64,000 nt of DNA from Zea mays (lineage: Eukaryota; Streptophyta; Magnoliopsida; Poales; Poaceae), in NCBI RefSeq assembly GCF_902167145.1, contig NC_050101.1, positions 110,947,789 through 111,011,788 of the forward strand, read 5' to 3'. Position numbers and translations under genes: made by a program. Shown here piece after piece: positions 21,015 through 33,777 of the stretch. Each line of letters opens with the position of its first letter. Position 1 is the stretch's first letter. The notes beneath the pieces were generated by a model. That model made no database searches, was not told where the DNA came from, and worked only from the letters and a program-made list of their open reading frames with translations.

Positions 21015-23510
21015 ATGAGGTCTGTTGATCGTTCTCCATCGAATCCAAAAATATTAACTATTGAGTCAAGCCAAGAGGTTTTTTCAGTTGACTTTTCTAG
21101 ATGCACAAAATCTAGCAGCTCCTCCCAACATGCTGATGACACCCAGACCAAGCAGCAGCTAGATCCTCAGCCATTACTAGTTACTCGTTTCCGAAGAAAG
21201 GCGCTAGCTTGTCGGGTGAAAAAAAGTCATCCTATAACTCCAGCCGCACCGTGTGACGACGATTTTATGTCTGCTCCAACATTGAAGCGCACTTTCAAAT
21301 CAGCTGAACCCTCTAGTTCAGTAACTAACCATCGAAAGAAAAAGTCCCGGGTATTGAACACGGACATCCCACCCCCACAAGTTCCCATTAAGTCAAGCAG
21401 TTCAAAGTCTGCTATTGATTTGAAGACAAAGAACATTATGAAACAAGTTCACCTAAGCAGAGGACACCCAGAAAATCTCAGGTACAATGCATATATTTAT
21501 TTTTGTTTAGCTTTTATTAGGGGTGCACAATCAATGCTTTTGTAATACCCAATTGTTACATTCTATAATATGATTCGGTATGCTTGTTTGATAGTGTTGT
21601 TATACTATAGTTATTTACAACCATCCAATATTTATTATTACTACAATTATATTCTCATTCTTTGTAATAATATCTATCCATTATGTAATAATACCTATCC
21701 ATTTATTCCAGCAGAAGTTGAACATCCGATGCATCTCGTATGATGTCCTTCTATCGATTTGGATAATGAGTGATCGACAACATGACGTTGTTGCTAGGTT
21801 GGGATTCTAAAGTATTTTTGATTTACGTATCGATGCATTAGAGAGCAGGTATCTTATTAGGTGGTTGATGGATAAGCTTGATCCAGAAGACATGACAATA
21901 CGCCTAGGTGCTGGAAAAGAACTCAAAATCACAAAAGAGACGGTTCGCCTCATATTGGGTTTGCCTAGGGCTGGAGGTGGCAGGGAATTCACGGATTGGT
22001 ATGGTGAAATTAATGCTGCTACAAAACTGAGGGGGATCTAAACATATCTAAAGATGAATTTGATGTGGTTAACTACATGACATGCTAGTTGTGGGGAATG
22101 ACGACGAACTATCCATCAGATGCTTTTTCTAATTTTATTCAATGGGCTATTATTACCATCTGCTTCATGGGGTATTACCAACAATGAGGTCCTAATGAAA
22201 ACAAACATGGACCGCATGGCCGATATTGATTGGTGTCAATTAGTCTATACTGATCTATGTGATGCTGCCAGTCGTTGGCACAGGAGGAGCACAACAAACA
22301 TAACAACAACAGTTTATGGATGCTCCCTCATTATTCTTGTAAGTTACTTTCCGATTAACAACCATATATATACATTGATATTTAAGCTTTATGTTTGTTG
22401 TCTATATGCTTCTCAGATATATTACCTTCACCATCAACACCATCCTGCATCGCCTCATAACAATTATGGTACTCCTCATATCAAGTTTTTTGACAATGAG
22501 ACTATAAAAGATTTGACTAGGGCTGACAGACGTGGCCCATGCCAATCTAGAGAACCATTTGGTCATGCAGAGGTTAGCCATTAACATTTGTTTTGATGTT
22601 GATAGAGATGTTCTAGTTCAAATACATGCTAACATTAATCACAGGGATTTAAACAGTTTCATAGCCAGACAGAGACTTGTTATGTTATTGCTCCAGAATG
22701 GCCGGTTTCTGAGATATTCAATATATATGTCCCACACATCAAACATTTGATTGGCAACAAGCTTAATTGTCTACCCACCCAACATCGTCCAATGTTCGAA
22801 TCACTGTTTGATGCGCATGACAAGGAGGTTGACAAGTACTGCGCTTGTCTTGAACAAAACCATCACATGCTTATGTCCAAGCAGATTGAACTCTTCGAAG
22901 CATTTGGAGAAACGATATACGAAGTTCTACAGCATGAAGATGCTAATAGTTATGCTTCTTTTTCACTTACATTATTCTGCTCACCAATAATGTATAATTA
23001 AAGTTCATTTAGATTTATATTTTTTATATATTAATTTATGCAACATATTATATAATACTTATGCCTTCAGTTGTATTACATCATCCCCAATACGTTTCTT
23101 GTATGATTAGATTCAAGTATGTCTCATACCTTGTTTGATGAATTTCATTAGATTCAAGTACGTTTCTTGTACTGCTGATATTAAAGGATCCGACCAGGCC
23201 AATATTTTTGTCATATAAAAACTTAGGTGTAGGCATATCCACATATCTGTATCAAATATAGCATACTAGTTCACAATGATGATATACACCAACTTCATAT
23301 GTTTCCCATACAGGTATCTGGTACAAAGGTTGGTATCGAAGAATCGGTCATGGATGCTCCAATCTTTGACAAAACTCCAACATCAAATGTTTGTTTTATT
23401 CCCAACTATTATCCTTATAATTATAATATGTTATAGTAACCCTCATATATCCGAATGTTTTACAGGTTCGGGCCGTAGGAATTGCGTAATACCCTACTTC
23501 CTGTGGTGAT
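21015..23510 (+). pseudogene. Plant-mobile-domain / Ulp1-N-like gene, decayed paralogue
   Basis: Paralogue of the minus-strand gene at 7962-10180. The first exon at 21015-21481 (MRSVDRSPSNPK, IESSQEVFSVDF) matches that gene's MRNVDRPPTNPK exon, with a longer basic/Ser region. The next exon from 21720 has KLNIRC, IRWLMDKLDPEDMTIRLGAGKELKITKET and LILGLPRAGGG but carries TAA at about 21809 and later stops. DIDWCQLVYTDLCDAASRWH follows in another frame up to the conserved donor at 22339. Further exon remnants sit at 22418-22573, about 22645-22960 and 23313-23400. Decay is by nonsense and frameshift mutations. Original function is unknown. Confidence 0.65.
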
Positions 23511-23559
23511 TCTAGTATTGAAATGAGGTTTACAAGTTGGAAACTATGAGTGTGGTGGG

Positions 23560-24040
23560 CTAGATGATATGAAAATGGTAGGGGTACTTCCCGACCATAT
23601 ATACACGATCAGGGAGAGTTATCCCTGCACAAGTGATAAATATTATCTACTCGTTTATCTCTCTATTTGTAGCAAATTGTCTCCCTACATATCTGGAATC
23701 TTCCTCATTCATCAGTCCGAGTTACCGTCGGGGATTTAGCCTGACGGGTGATCGCAACTGCTCCACCCGATATGCTCGTGCTCCCGTAGCGCTTAACTCG
23801 GGTGTTGGTCTTCGCCGGCTTAGATTGGGCTTGCCTGGCTTGGTTGCGCTCAACTGGCCCATCCCGTAGGATGACCTAGGAGGAAACCTGTTAGGCGGCC
23901 TAGGACACGTTTTAGTGTGCATGAAGACCCAGGGGACATCCATCCCCCACACCCCCTAGGACCATCATCGTGATCATCGTCGGCAGGACGGGGGGACGTG
24001 CGGTGTCTCTTCCCTTACCCCTTGGCTCTAACCGATTCAA
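23560..24040. other. Flank/leader of decayed gypsy element
   Basis: GC-rich sequence with no intact frame. It appears to be the region between a lost LTR and gag of the element that follows. No LTR boundary could be fixed. Confidence 0.35.
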
Positions 24041-26854
24041 TGGTCGCCGAACTTCAAAGTTTCCAACGTCAACAAGTATAAACCCAAGCAGGACCCGGGC
24101 GGCTAGCTGGCCGTTTACACGACTGCTGCCCCGACGGCTGGGGTGATGGAGGACGTCATGACAACATACTTGCCCATCGTCCTAGGGCAAGACGTGTTGC
24201 AATGGCCCCAACATCGACCTCGTAACTGCATTGATGATTGGGACGACTTCATCCGCCGGTTTGTCGCAAACTTTCAATCCCTTTCTGATAAACCGACATA
24301 GGCTTGGACCTCAAGTCCATCAAGCATCAAAGCAATGAGACCCTTCGCTCGTTCCTAAGGCATTTCTAGACAATGAGGAACCACATCCCCGATGTCGTGA
24401 AGGCAGACGTGATCGAGGACTTCTACCGCGAGTCCAACGACTCAGTCTTCGTCCGCGCTATCCTCTAGATGGCACCCGCCACCTCAGAACAAATGTTCCG
24501 GGAGGTAGACATCTACATCACTGCCAACGAATGAGCCCAGGACCTCATCGGCCACACGAAGCCTGCACCCCCGACACCAAAGAAGGACGTGAACCAGCAG
24601 CAGGACAAATGCTGGGACCAAAGGCCCAGGGAAGAAGTCCATGCTATCGGGCCGCCAGTGACTCGGCCTCACGGTGCGCCACACAACAATGTATGGATGC
24701 TGGACGAGATCCTTGACTCCCAGTGTCCATAGCACAAGGAGATGCACCACACCCGGTAAAACTATAGGGACTTCAAGAATTCCATCGGCCACGACCGACT
24801 GAATAAACCAAGAGGGCTAACCTTGGTTTCTCCGATGAGCACAAGGCAACAATCATCAACTCTAGCTTCATTGCCAAATAGGAAAGCGTGCTCATCCGAT
24901 TTCTATAAGACAACCGAGACGTGTTCATGTGGCAACCTGTGGACATGCCAGGAATCCCAAGAGAGCTGGCCGACACCAACAGAAGGTATATACTCACGCA
25001 AAACCGATTCGACAGAAGCTACACCATTTCGCGTCCGACAAAAGAGAGGCTATACGGGCCGAATTAGAACGCCCAGTAGCAGCAGGCTTTATTAGAGAAG
25101 TGTTGCTCCCCGAGTGGCTTGTAAATCTTGTTCGTGTACTAAAAATAAATTTGATTGGCGCATGTGCATCGACTATATTGATCTCAATAAACATTGTCCG
25201 AAGGATCCCTTTAGGCTCCCTAGAATAGATCAGGTAGTCAACTTTACTGCTGGCTACTCTGTGCTCTCCTTCCTGGTCTGTTACTCGGGATATCACCATA
25301 TTAGTCTAGCAAAGGAGGATCAAGAATCAACTACATTCATCACGCCGTTTGGGGCCTTCTGCTACACTTCCATGTTGTTTGGCCTTAAAACGCCAGAACA
25401 ACTTACCAAAGAGCTATCCAAACATGCTTAGCCGACCAATGGAGCAAGCGTGTGGAAGCTTACATTGATGATGTGGTAACAAAAATCGTGAACCCGGATG
25501 ATTTCATCGACGATTTCTAGTAGGTTTTCAACAGCATCAGACGCTACCGCTGGAAGTTTAACCTAGAGAAATGTGTGTTCGGGATACCAGCTAGGAAGCT
25601 TCTTGGATTCATCATTAGCCATCGATGGATCGAGGCTAACCCGGAGAAGATTGAAGCCATTTTGAGGATGGAACCGCCCGATCACAAAAGAAGGTACAAA
25701 AGCTCACTGGGTGCATGGTGGCGCTAAGTCATTTCATCTCACGACTTGGCAAAATGGGAATGCCATTCTATAAGCTGCTCAAGAAGGTGAACAAATTCTA
25801 GTGGACTCTAGAGGCTCAAGAAGCACTAGAGGCACTCAAAAAATTCTTGACCACCCCACCAATTCTCAAGCTACCCTACCGAGCTAATGTCAATCGACAG
25901 GCTGAAGATTTACTTCTATACATCTACTGCACGACTCACGTGGTAATCACCGCGTTGGTAGTAGAGTGCATAGAAGAAGGACATGCATATCTAGTTCAGC
26001 ACCCCATCTACTTCATTAGCGAGTTCCTCGGGCCCTCCAAGATCAGATATCCCTAGGTTCTGAAGTTACCGTATGCTGTACTGTTCACTGCACGAAAGAT
26101 ACGCCACTATTTCGATGACCACAAAGTCATAGTGGTTACAGGCTTCCCGATAGGAGACATACTCCGCAATAGAGAAGTAGTGGGGAGGACAACCAAGTGG
26201 ACGTGTGAACTCGGAGCTCATGACATAGAGTTTCGACCCCGCATGATGATCAAAACTCATGCTCTAGTGGACTTTATATCAAAATGGACTGAACAACAGA
26301 TCCCTAAAAACCTCGAATCAATGGAGGTCTGGAAGATATACTTTGATGGGTTACTGAAGCTACAGGGAGCAGGGGCTGGAATCCTCTTCATCGCCACTGA
26401 AGGAGATTAGCTCAAGTACGCGTTGCGGCTTCTATTTCTAGCTTCCAATAATGCAACAGAGTACGAAGCCTTGATACATGGACTCAACATTGTTGTATCA
26501 CTCGAGATCAAGAGATTGACGGTATATGGAGATTCCCTAGTTGTCATGAGTCAGGTCAACAAGGACTGGGACTGCTCCACTGATTCAATGGGTAATTACT
26601 GTGCCACAGTCAGGAAGATTGAAGATAAATTCGAAGGCTTGGAGTTCCACTACATAGAAAGAGATCGCAATGCAACAACAGATACTCTATCAAAGCTAGG
26701 ATCGAGTCGAACACAAGCTCCATCAGACATCTTTGTCCAGGAGATGCAACAGCCGAGTATCGCATTGGGGCTAGTGGAGGAATGCAAGGCCCACTACGCA
26801 ATCATAGGATCGGATAAGTACTGTACAATAGAGGGGCCGCTGGACTCTTTATGA
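24040..26854 (+). mobile_element. Decayed Ty3/gypsy retrotransposon (gag, RT, RNase H)
   Basis: Many stops and frameshifts, but the domains read in order. The gag region at about 24090-24530 has DDWDDFIRRFVANFQ, ETLRSFLRHF and EQMFREVDIYI. Reverse transcriptase at about 25000-25560 has AGFIREV, WRMCIDY, DLNKHCPKDPF, LPRIDQVV, then AYIDDVV near 25460. The RT thumb/connection follows to about 26060 with FISEFLGPSKIRYP. RNase H at 26320-26700 has IYFDG, NNATEYEALIHGL, VYGDSLVV and ERDRNATTDTLSKL. No integrase or LTR is found after 26854, so the 3' end is missing. Confidence 0.85.
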
Positions 26855-27432
26855 AATGCATCAATTCATGTGTTGGTATGCACTTTGACTGAATTTGAGA
26901 TAGAAATATTGAATTTATATGAGCACACACACCTAGACAACAACACAAAGCCTCAGACACATCTCATGATTCATGAATGTACATTCAAATAGCTAACTAA
27001 ATTTATAGCACATAAATTCCAAATCATCTCAAATCTCATGTTTAGGCACCATATATCTAAAGAAAAGAAACATACCAATCCCTAGATATCCAATGAAGAT
27101 GTTGGTGTTGTCGAGTTAAATGTTGGTCCTTCCACCTTTGGTCCTTTCCTCTCCAAAATTAACCACCGTGACCTATGCAAACTGCAAGAGCACAACAGTA
27201 TGAAACAATTAGAGCCGATCGTGCCATAAGAAAAGCAGAGGCAATCATCTAGGTATTTAAAGAATAACACAGCACATGCCGATGCAGAGTATTCAGCAAC
27301 CACGGATGAGCGCATAGACCTACATGGTGGGGGCACGGACAAGCGCAGGGGCCATGGTGGTGGAGGCATGGACGAGCGCCGGGGCACGACAGTGGCGACG
27401 CAGATGGACAGGGGAAGCAACATGAGGGTAGA

Positions 27433-27582
27433 TGTCACAGACACTACTAAGGTACAAGTCGAGGGCACGACTGTTGGAGGCAACACTGTCTTGGACACAC
27501 ACCATCTTCTATTGTCGAATCCAAAACAATGTTGCCTCTAATAGCCGCACCATCGACTTGTACCTTGGTAGTGTCTGTGACA
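27433..27582. repeat. Imperfect 57-bp-arm inverted repeat (foldback)
   Basis: Left arm 27433-27489 and right arm 27526-27582 are reverse complements with about eight or nine mismatches. The ends TGTCACAGACACTAC and its complement are near-exact. The 36-bp centre has its own TTGGA/TCCAA pairing. An RNA would give a pre-miRNA-sized hairpin. Confidence 0.85.
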
Positions 27583-28224
27583 GTAGACGGAGCAGATGAG
27601 CGACGTCCGCGGAAGAGTAGGGGCAGCAGCCATGAATAAGCAGGGGCAACGCGGATGAGAAGGGGCTGCAGCGCGAGGGCGGAAGAAGCAGGGGCTGGGC
27701 GGTGGCGACACTCGTAGGGATGGACGCGAATGCGCAGGGGCGACACTCGTAGGGATGGACGCGAATGCGCAGGGGCGGGCTGGGCGATGATGCTCGCAGG
27801 GACGAACGAGATGCATGGGGACAGGATCCGCAGTGGCGACGGGCGGTGGCCGAGCGAGGTATCCGCAAGGCGGCCACGGATGAGCAGGGCGCCGGCGCTC
27901 GATCTGTTTCTTAGGTCACCAAGGGTCCGGGGAGTATGCGGGAGGGGTATCGATGGCCAAATGGGTCGTGTCTAGTGGGCCGGCACAAGGCATGGCCCAT
28001 TTAATAGTGCTGTGGGCCAGCCCATCATGAAGGCGTGCCGCGCTTGGACCGTCGTCTCGGCACGTGGTGCCAGCCCGATTATTTTTTATTTTTAATAGAA
28101 CAATTTACATATATATAATACCTATCCATTATTTGGCATGTATCAAATATGGATCACCTACTTAGCTAGACTGGCGAGCAGCGTTTTCTGGAGTGCACAA
28201 GTTTGAATCATGTTTCCTACATAG

Positions 28225-28512
28225 TTTTTTTGTTGCTTTTTCCATTTAAAAGAAACGGCCCACAACAGCTAACAGGCCGCCCGGCACGATTAGCAGCCGG
28301 TGCTTGGTCACGGCCATGTGGGCCTGATGGGCCTTGTCGGGCCACTGGTTTGGTCATCTATAGGAGGAGAAAAAAAAATCTGCACTAAAACTTTGGAACA
28401 GTTTTTTTTGTTGTTTTTTCTATTTAAAAGAAACGGCCCACAACAGCTAACAGGCGCCCGGCACTATTAGCAGCCGGTGCCTGAGTCACGACTACGGCAC
28501 GCGGGCATGATG
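28225..28512. repeat. Diverged tandem duplication
   Basis: Two units share TTTAAAAGAAACGGCCCAC, AACAGCTAACAGG and TTAGCAGCCGGTGC. Spacing is about 175 bp. Confidence 0.85.
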
Positions 28513-28834
28513 GATCATGCATGTCTTAAATGGGCCGTGTCAGGTCGCTCGTTTAGTTACCATAAGCTTCTATAATTATGGTGCGTGTAGCGGTATTGTA
28601 GCGAAGCTTGTATGTATGGTGCATGCTTGCATGCATCTCTGTTAGGCTTATTCGGTTAGCTCTTAATATATGTGGATTTAGTGTCATCGTGTGGGTTTAA
28701 ATTTAAAGCAAGTCAAATTTTTCTTAATTTTTTTTAATTATATCAAATCTATGTGTAATGGAAATAACCGAACAATTGGACCCGGCAGAGGGACAAGGCG
28801 ACGAGCTGACAGAGTAGGTGCGTGCCTACTACCC

Positions 28835-31800
28835 TGCTGCATGCATGTGGTGCTGGCCTGGGCGGTGTTGCTGAGGCTGAGCAATGGTAATCCGTTGCGC
28901 TTGCGCAAGGAGATTGGCACACGCCTTGTGCGTGCTAGCTGCCGCCTAGCGCGACCAGAGGTGTTGCCTAGTACGCTATAGTCTACAGCTATCTCTTCTG
29001 GTTCTGTGAGCTTATAGCAGAACATGGACGACGAAAGGTAGAAGAATAGGTCTCCGATAATATATATATGAACTGCAGCTCACACTGCACTAGTGTTAGT
29101 TGATCGCACAACTGCAGCTGCTTGATCTTTGCCTCTCGCTCGTTGCATATCGCGCTCACACTGCACTAGTGTTAGTTGATCGCCTCGCCCGTTGTATTGG
29201 AGAGGTTGGTGAGCACCATATCTATCTATTCTTCTATCTATCAGTACCTAATTTGTTTATGCAAATCAGCAAATAAATAACAGTGAACAACAGTGGCGGA
29301 GCCCCGTAAAATTAATATCCCGGGCCACTTTACAATGTAATGATGTACTACTCTGTCTTTATATTTTTCGCGCTTTAGTTCAAAAAATGAGCCAGACGAT
29401 AAATATTAAGCAGATGGCCAGTTTTAATTTGGTTATGTTCGAAAACTAATCATGACATGCCAATCAAATTTTAGTTGGATGCATATATGCTAGGACATCT
29501 GAAGATCATATGTACCAAAAAGTTTGGCCAATTTCTCACAAGCACATAGATTCGGCCGTTGGATAAAATTTGAGAAAACCCCATTTTGTCTGATTGATTC
29601 TCATATCTGGATTGTTGCAAGTTGTTCTAGGCATTGGTGCTTTGAGAAAAACATCCCAAGTAATTAGTGTGCAAAGTTTGAGATCAACTGGATTTAACTT
29701 GATGTAGTTTTGATCTTTAGATCAATTTTAAGGTGCGGATGGTCCGGTATGGTTAAAATATATTATAGTGGTCTGATATGAAGACCTTTGAATTTTGAGC
29801 TGATTTTTGGTGAGCAGCTTCCTTATGTTCTTGTGAGTATATATATGGTTCGTAGTTTATGATTTGTAGACACCATTTGATAGGGTTTTGAGATTTTTAC
29901 CTAAAACTGCTCACGCTGAAAGCTGCTGGGTTGATTTGTCATACCGGCCAGGAGGTCTGATATATAAATGCCCCAATGAGGTCTATTTTACTCAGCATTT
30001 TGTGACACTTTTACTGATTCTTCTCCTTCTCACTTCTGTCCTTTTCTGCTGTGCTTTTTTAATATTATTGATTACATTTCGCCAAAAGTTAGCATCAGTA
30101 TACTCATTGTCCTTTTTGTATGTAACTGCTCGTGATTAAATAAAAAATGTAAGCCAAAATCACCTAGAGTGAATATCTGTTGGCTCTTATTCAACTTGTT
30201 TGATCGCCTCGTCGGTCCAATCCTTAGAACGAATTAACTTGCAGGTACCTCCGTGTCATCGTCATCTCTGTTACTACTGCCATCCTCACATTTTTGGGAT
30301 TGATAGTATTTTTGAGCCTAAAGTTTACACAGTGTTGGCACAATATGGAGGTCATTGTCATCACAATGGTGCTATTTTTCATCATGTGTGGAGTCTCACT
30401 AATGTCCAAGGTAATTAAGTAAATGCTCTTACACACGCACATATATATAGACACGCACACACACACAACACACACAGTAGTAAAATTGAACTATATATGT
30501 TCAAACAAAATTGAGATGATTGATCGTGAATTTAAAATTATTAGGCTAACAAATTTTTCATGGAGCCTAAACTAATTGGTGGGTACGCTACTTTGATATG
30601 CCTACTAGCGGTTACAAGGTAAAATATTCACATTAGGTTAAGCCACTATTTGATTAGCCTGGTTCAGGCCACACAATATATATACAAACCTAAATTATTT
30701 TTATTGGTTTTTGCCATATATTTTGCTCCATTGGTGAACCTGAGTCAGGATGCGACATGAAACGCAAAGCAGGTCCAGGTGCTGGTTGGTTAATCATTTC
30801 CGTAAGTATATATTCTCTATTTCGATCCAAGGTCGATGCTTCTTATCTAGTACCACGAGTGATATTTAAAAAAATCATTTCGTTGACCTTTATTTTGACA
30901 CTTGCGGTTTTTTTGTTTCTGGACTCCTTGGCACTGTTTATTCTGCTTTTACTATGGGCACCGACTACAAATGTGTATGTTGATTGTTCACTCGATCCAA
31001 CTCAACAATTTAATCATATCTATTAACGAAATTGAGGATTGTGTGCTTTATAAATTCAAAATGTCTCAAATAATTCTGGCAGGAACGAAACACGTTGGAG
31101 TCGGAAGACAATGTACCATATGGGTACGATTTTTTTTTATTTCATCTTCACATCGGGCTGCATGTACTTTGGAATGATGTTTGTTGCCTAGGACACACAT
31201 CATACCATGGAAGAGTAAGTTCACAGATTCACAAATTCACCTAGTCCCATAAGATGTAAATAAAGTGTGTTCTTTAATTTTTTTCTATGCACACATGCGT
31301 GTTTGATACAATATTTTGCATTTCACCTCAGATGGAGCGTAGATATTGGGTGGATCAGCACATGGGTCCATATCGCTAGCGAGGCTCTGGTGGTAGTATC
31401 CTACTATAAGTGAGCTATTGTGGCTAAGAATTTCAACCTAACCTTACCGAGCTCATCAAACAATCATCAAATGGTTGGACACATACAAGACAACATGCAT
31501 GCATTAATATTTGTCTTTACGCTACAAACAAAACCAACTACATGTAATAGCATTACATATGTTGTGTGTATTATGCTGGCTTATATTAATGTTTGCATTT
31601 ACAGTAACGATATTGTTGGTCAGAATTTTGGGAGTAGGCTGGCTCCAACACTTCCTCGCAAAGATCTTTGGAACAGATGATCAGCTGTACGACGATGAAT
31701 CCCATACGACGACCGTGCATGGTGATGAATCCCAGACGACGACTACTAATGGTGATGAATCACAGACGACGAACACGCATGTCACATCGCCGTCCTCTTT

Positions 31801-32012
31801 GTATCACACAGCGTCGTCCTCTTCGCTCTACTACTCCCCCGAGCAATCACCGACCAATAACACCGACCATCAACCTCCTCCGCCGCCACCGCCTTCACCG
31901 TCCTCCGTCACACCATAGAACTGCAAATGTCCGAGGTACCAAACATCGGTACCTCTGGCATGAATGAAGAGGAGGACGACGATGACTATATTAGAGAATG
32001 GGAGAGTGAATA
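28835..32012 (+). pseudogene. SERINC copy B (exons 2-5 lost, later exons damaged)
   Basis: The upstream segment (28835-28935) and a leader-like region near 29200 resemble gene A. Sequence then passes straight into the equivalent of A's intron 5 (about 29400), so the exons for the N-terminal half are missing. Exon 6 (30245-30410) and exon 7 (30545-30618) are readable. The acceptors of exons 8 and 9 have AG changed to GG (30732-30734 and 30905-30907). Exon 10 has a T-run insertion near 31130 and TAG at 31189-31191. The terminal exon has a one-base deletion near 31901 that brings a stop at 31915-31917. It cannot make a full SERINC protein. Confidence 0.88.
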
Positions 32013-33165
32013 ATTGGTCGATCCATAATTAACAACTTGTATTTCGACATCGTAGGCATATTAATCAGGTCTAAGATATGGTGTAATATAGACGTGCCTA
32101 CGTTGGAGACACGTTTGTTATATAGATCTGTTTGACTTGATAAGACATGTTTCATGTGTATTCTTATATACATACTACTCTTGAAGGAAGACATGTTATA
32201 ATGATGGATGAATGGAATCTGAACAAGCTCATTTATTTGGTGGCTCACGACGTCACATAGGATTGTTGAAGCGCCCCGATCCGTCGGAGATCTCAATATA
32301 ATACAAACTCTAGTCACATAAGGATAGAGAATTACATTTATGCTTCAAATGATAATTAGACATAGATATATATATGCACGCTTTAGAGGGGTTTATTTAA
32401 CTAGAAGAAAAATAAACGGTCCAATGTTTAGAGCAAGTTGGGTGCAGACTTGATTTCTAACCGAACATGGCCGTCACAAAAGCGAGGCCAGTAGAGAAAA
32501 ACAAAGACATAAGGTGAGTACTTTCATACTTCGCAAGCCCGTCTTCACAAAATTATATGCATTGGAATGGTGGAGCTTTTGAGCTTTATTCACAGAAACT
32601 GATTTTTTGCCGGGTTTTCTTTTGTCAAACATCACTCCCACGTACGGGAGGTTTTGAAGAAATTGTTTTTTCTTGCCTTTAAACCACCCATCAGACTTTC
32701 CATGCGTCATGGCAAATGACATGCCAACACTAGTACACAAAAGTTCTATAGCGACGGTTGTAAACCTATTTGCACTGGCGTTTTTAGAACCGTCAGTGCT
32801 TGGGGTCAGTAGAAACAATCTTTTTTATACGCGGGTAACTAAAAACCGCTAGTGAAAATCATTTTCCACTAGCGGTCGACTTTATAAAATCGCCAGTGGA
32901 AATCTTTTCCAGAAAGCGTAAAAATGGGTTTAAAAATAGCAAAAAATATTATTTTTATTAGGAAGAATTCACATGCCCGTCTCTGTCTCAAGTCATGACA
33001 TATTTCACACAAAATTGGCCGGTAGGATTCGAACCGGCCGGCCTCACCCATGCGCGTAGCCTACTCTACCACTCCACCTATGACATGTCTTGTGTCCAAA
33101 TGGAAGTTTTGTTGCCCACATATTATAACAAACCGAACATAAATTAGTTATTTGAGGCTTCAAAT
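32013..33165. repeat. SERINC downstream segment, block B
   Basis: Duplicate of 17175-18330, including the CACTAGTAC fragment (32728-32905) and the tRNA-like patch. After about 33165 it continues with a unique AT-rich stretch before copy C. Confidence 0.85.
33014..33079 (-). other. tRNA-like sequence with intact Pol III box B
   Basis: On the minus strand, a box A-like TGGTAGAGTAGG is followed ~40 bp later by GGTTCGAATCC, a perfect box B, and then CGGCCA. The acceptor stem does not pair convincingly and no anticodon arm is clear, so this is probably a SINE/tRNA-derived repeat rather than a working tRNA gene. Confidence 0.55.
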
Positions 33166-33339
33166 AAATTCAAACGAAAAAGTTGTCAACTACAAAGTTG
33201 AATAACTTTTGAAGTTCAATAGAGGAGGCTTCAAATATATTACAACTTTTATTTTGATACATTTTCCATTCGAGGTCATTTGCAAAAATTTACATTTTGA
33301 ATTCAACAAATTCAAATGCAGTTTTGAGAGCCCAAATGA

Positions 33340-33777
33340 TTTCAAATTAAACTATCTTGTGACGTATAAAACTACCTTGTGACGAACACATGATTGATAT
33401 GTATGTTCTAGTGTAATGAGTGACTGCATGCCTAGCAGATGGTCGGCTTTAATTTGGTTATGTTCGAAACATATGCCAAACATATTTTAGTTTGATTCAT
33501 ATATATATATATATATATATATATCTGAAGTGTTGCAACAAGTTGTTCTAGGCCTGCATTATTGGTGCTTTGATAAAAACATCCCAAGTAATTAGTGTGC
33601 AAAGTTTCAGACCAACTGGATTTACTTTTGGTTAGTTTTGATCTTTAGATCAATTTTAAGAGGTGCGGATGGTCCGGTATATATGGTATAAATTCTTGTG
33701 GTCTGATATGGAGACCTTTGAAATTTTGAGCTGATTTTTGGTGAACACCTTCCTTAAATTATGGCCTTGTGAGTATA
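33340..33777 (+). pseudogene. SERINC copy C, intron 5 part, left of the Helitron
   Basis: Matches A's intron 5 from about 14548 (TATAAAACTACCTTGTGACGA) to GTGAGTATA, where the Helitron begins. The match resumes at 38634. Exons 1-5 are absent. A (TA)n run lies at about 33499-33522. Confidence 0.85.

Larger units (their letters stand above)
26855..28800. other. Intergenic region with assorted repeats, no gene recognised
   Basis: Contains the inverted repeat at 27433-27582, a 35-bp tandem duplication (27708-27742 and 27743-27777), GGCC/GGGCC-rich stretches at 27970-28075, and two ~115-bp related units at about 28225-28335 and 28398-28512. Open frames on the minus strand at 27082-27880 are Ser/Pro/Arg-rich and show no family. 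Confidence 0.6.

Noticed and set aside
24773..25299. Minus-strand ORFs in the gypsy region
   Set aside because: Antisense shadows of the decayed gag and reverse transcriptase.
33014..33079. A functional tRNA gene
   Set aside because: Box A and box B resemble a tRNA but acceptor and anticodon stems do not pair convincingly, and the duplicate at 18174-18240 has a mutated box B.
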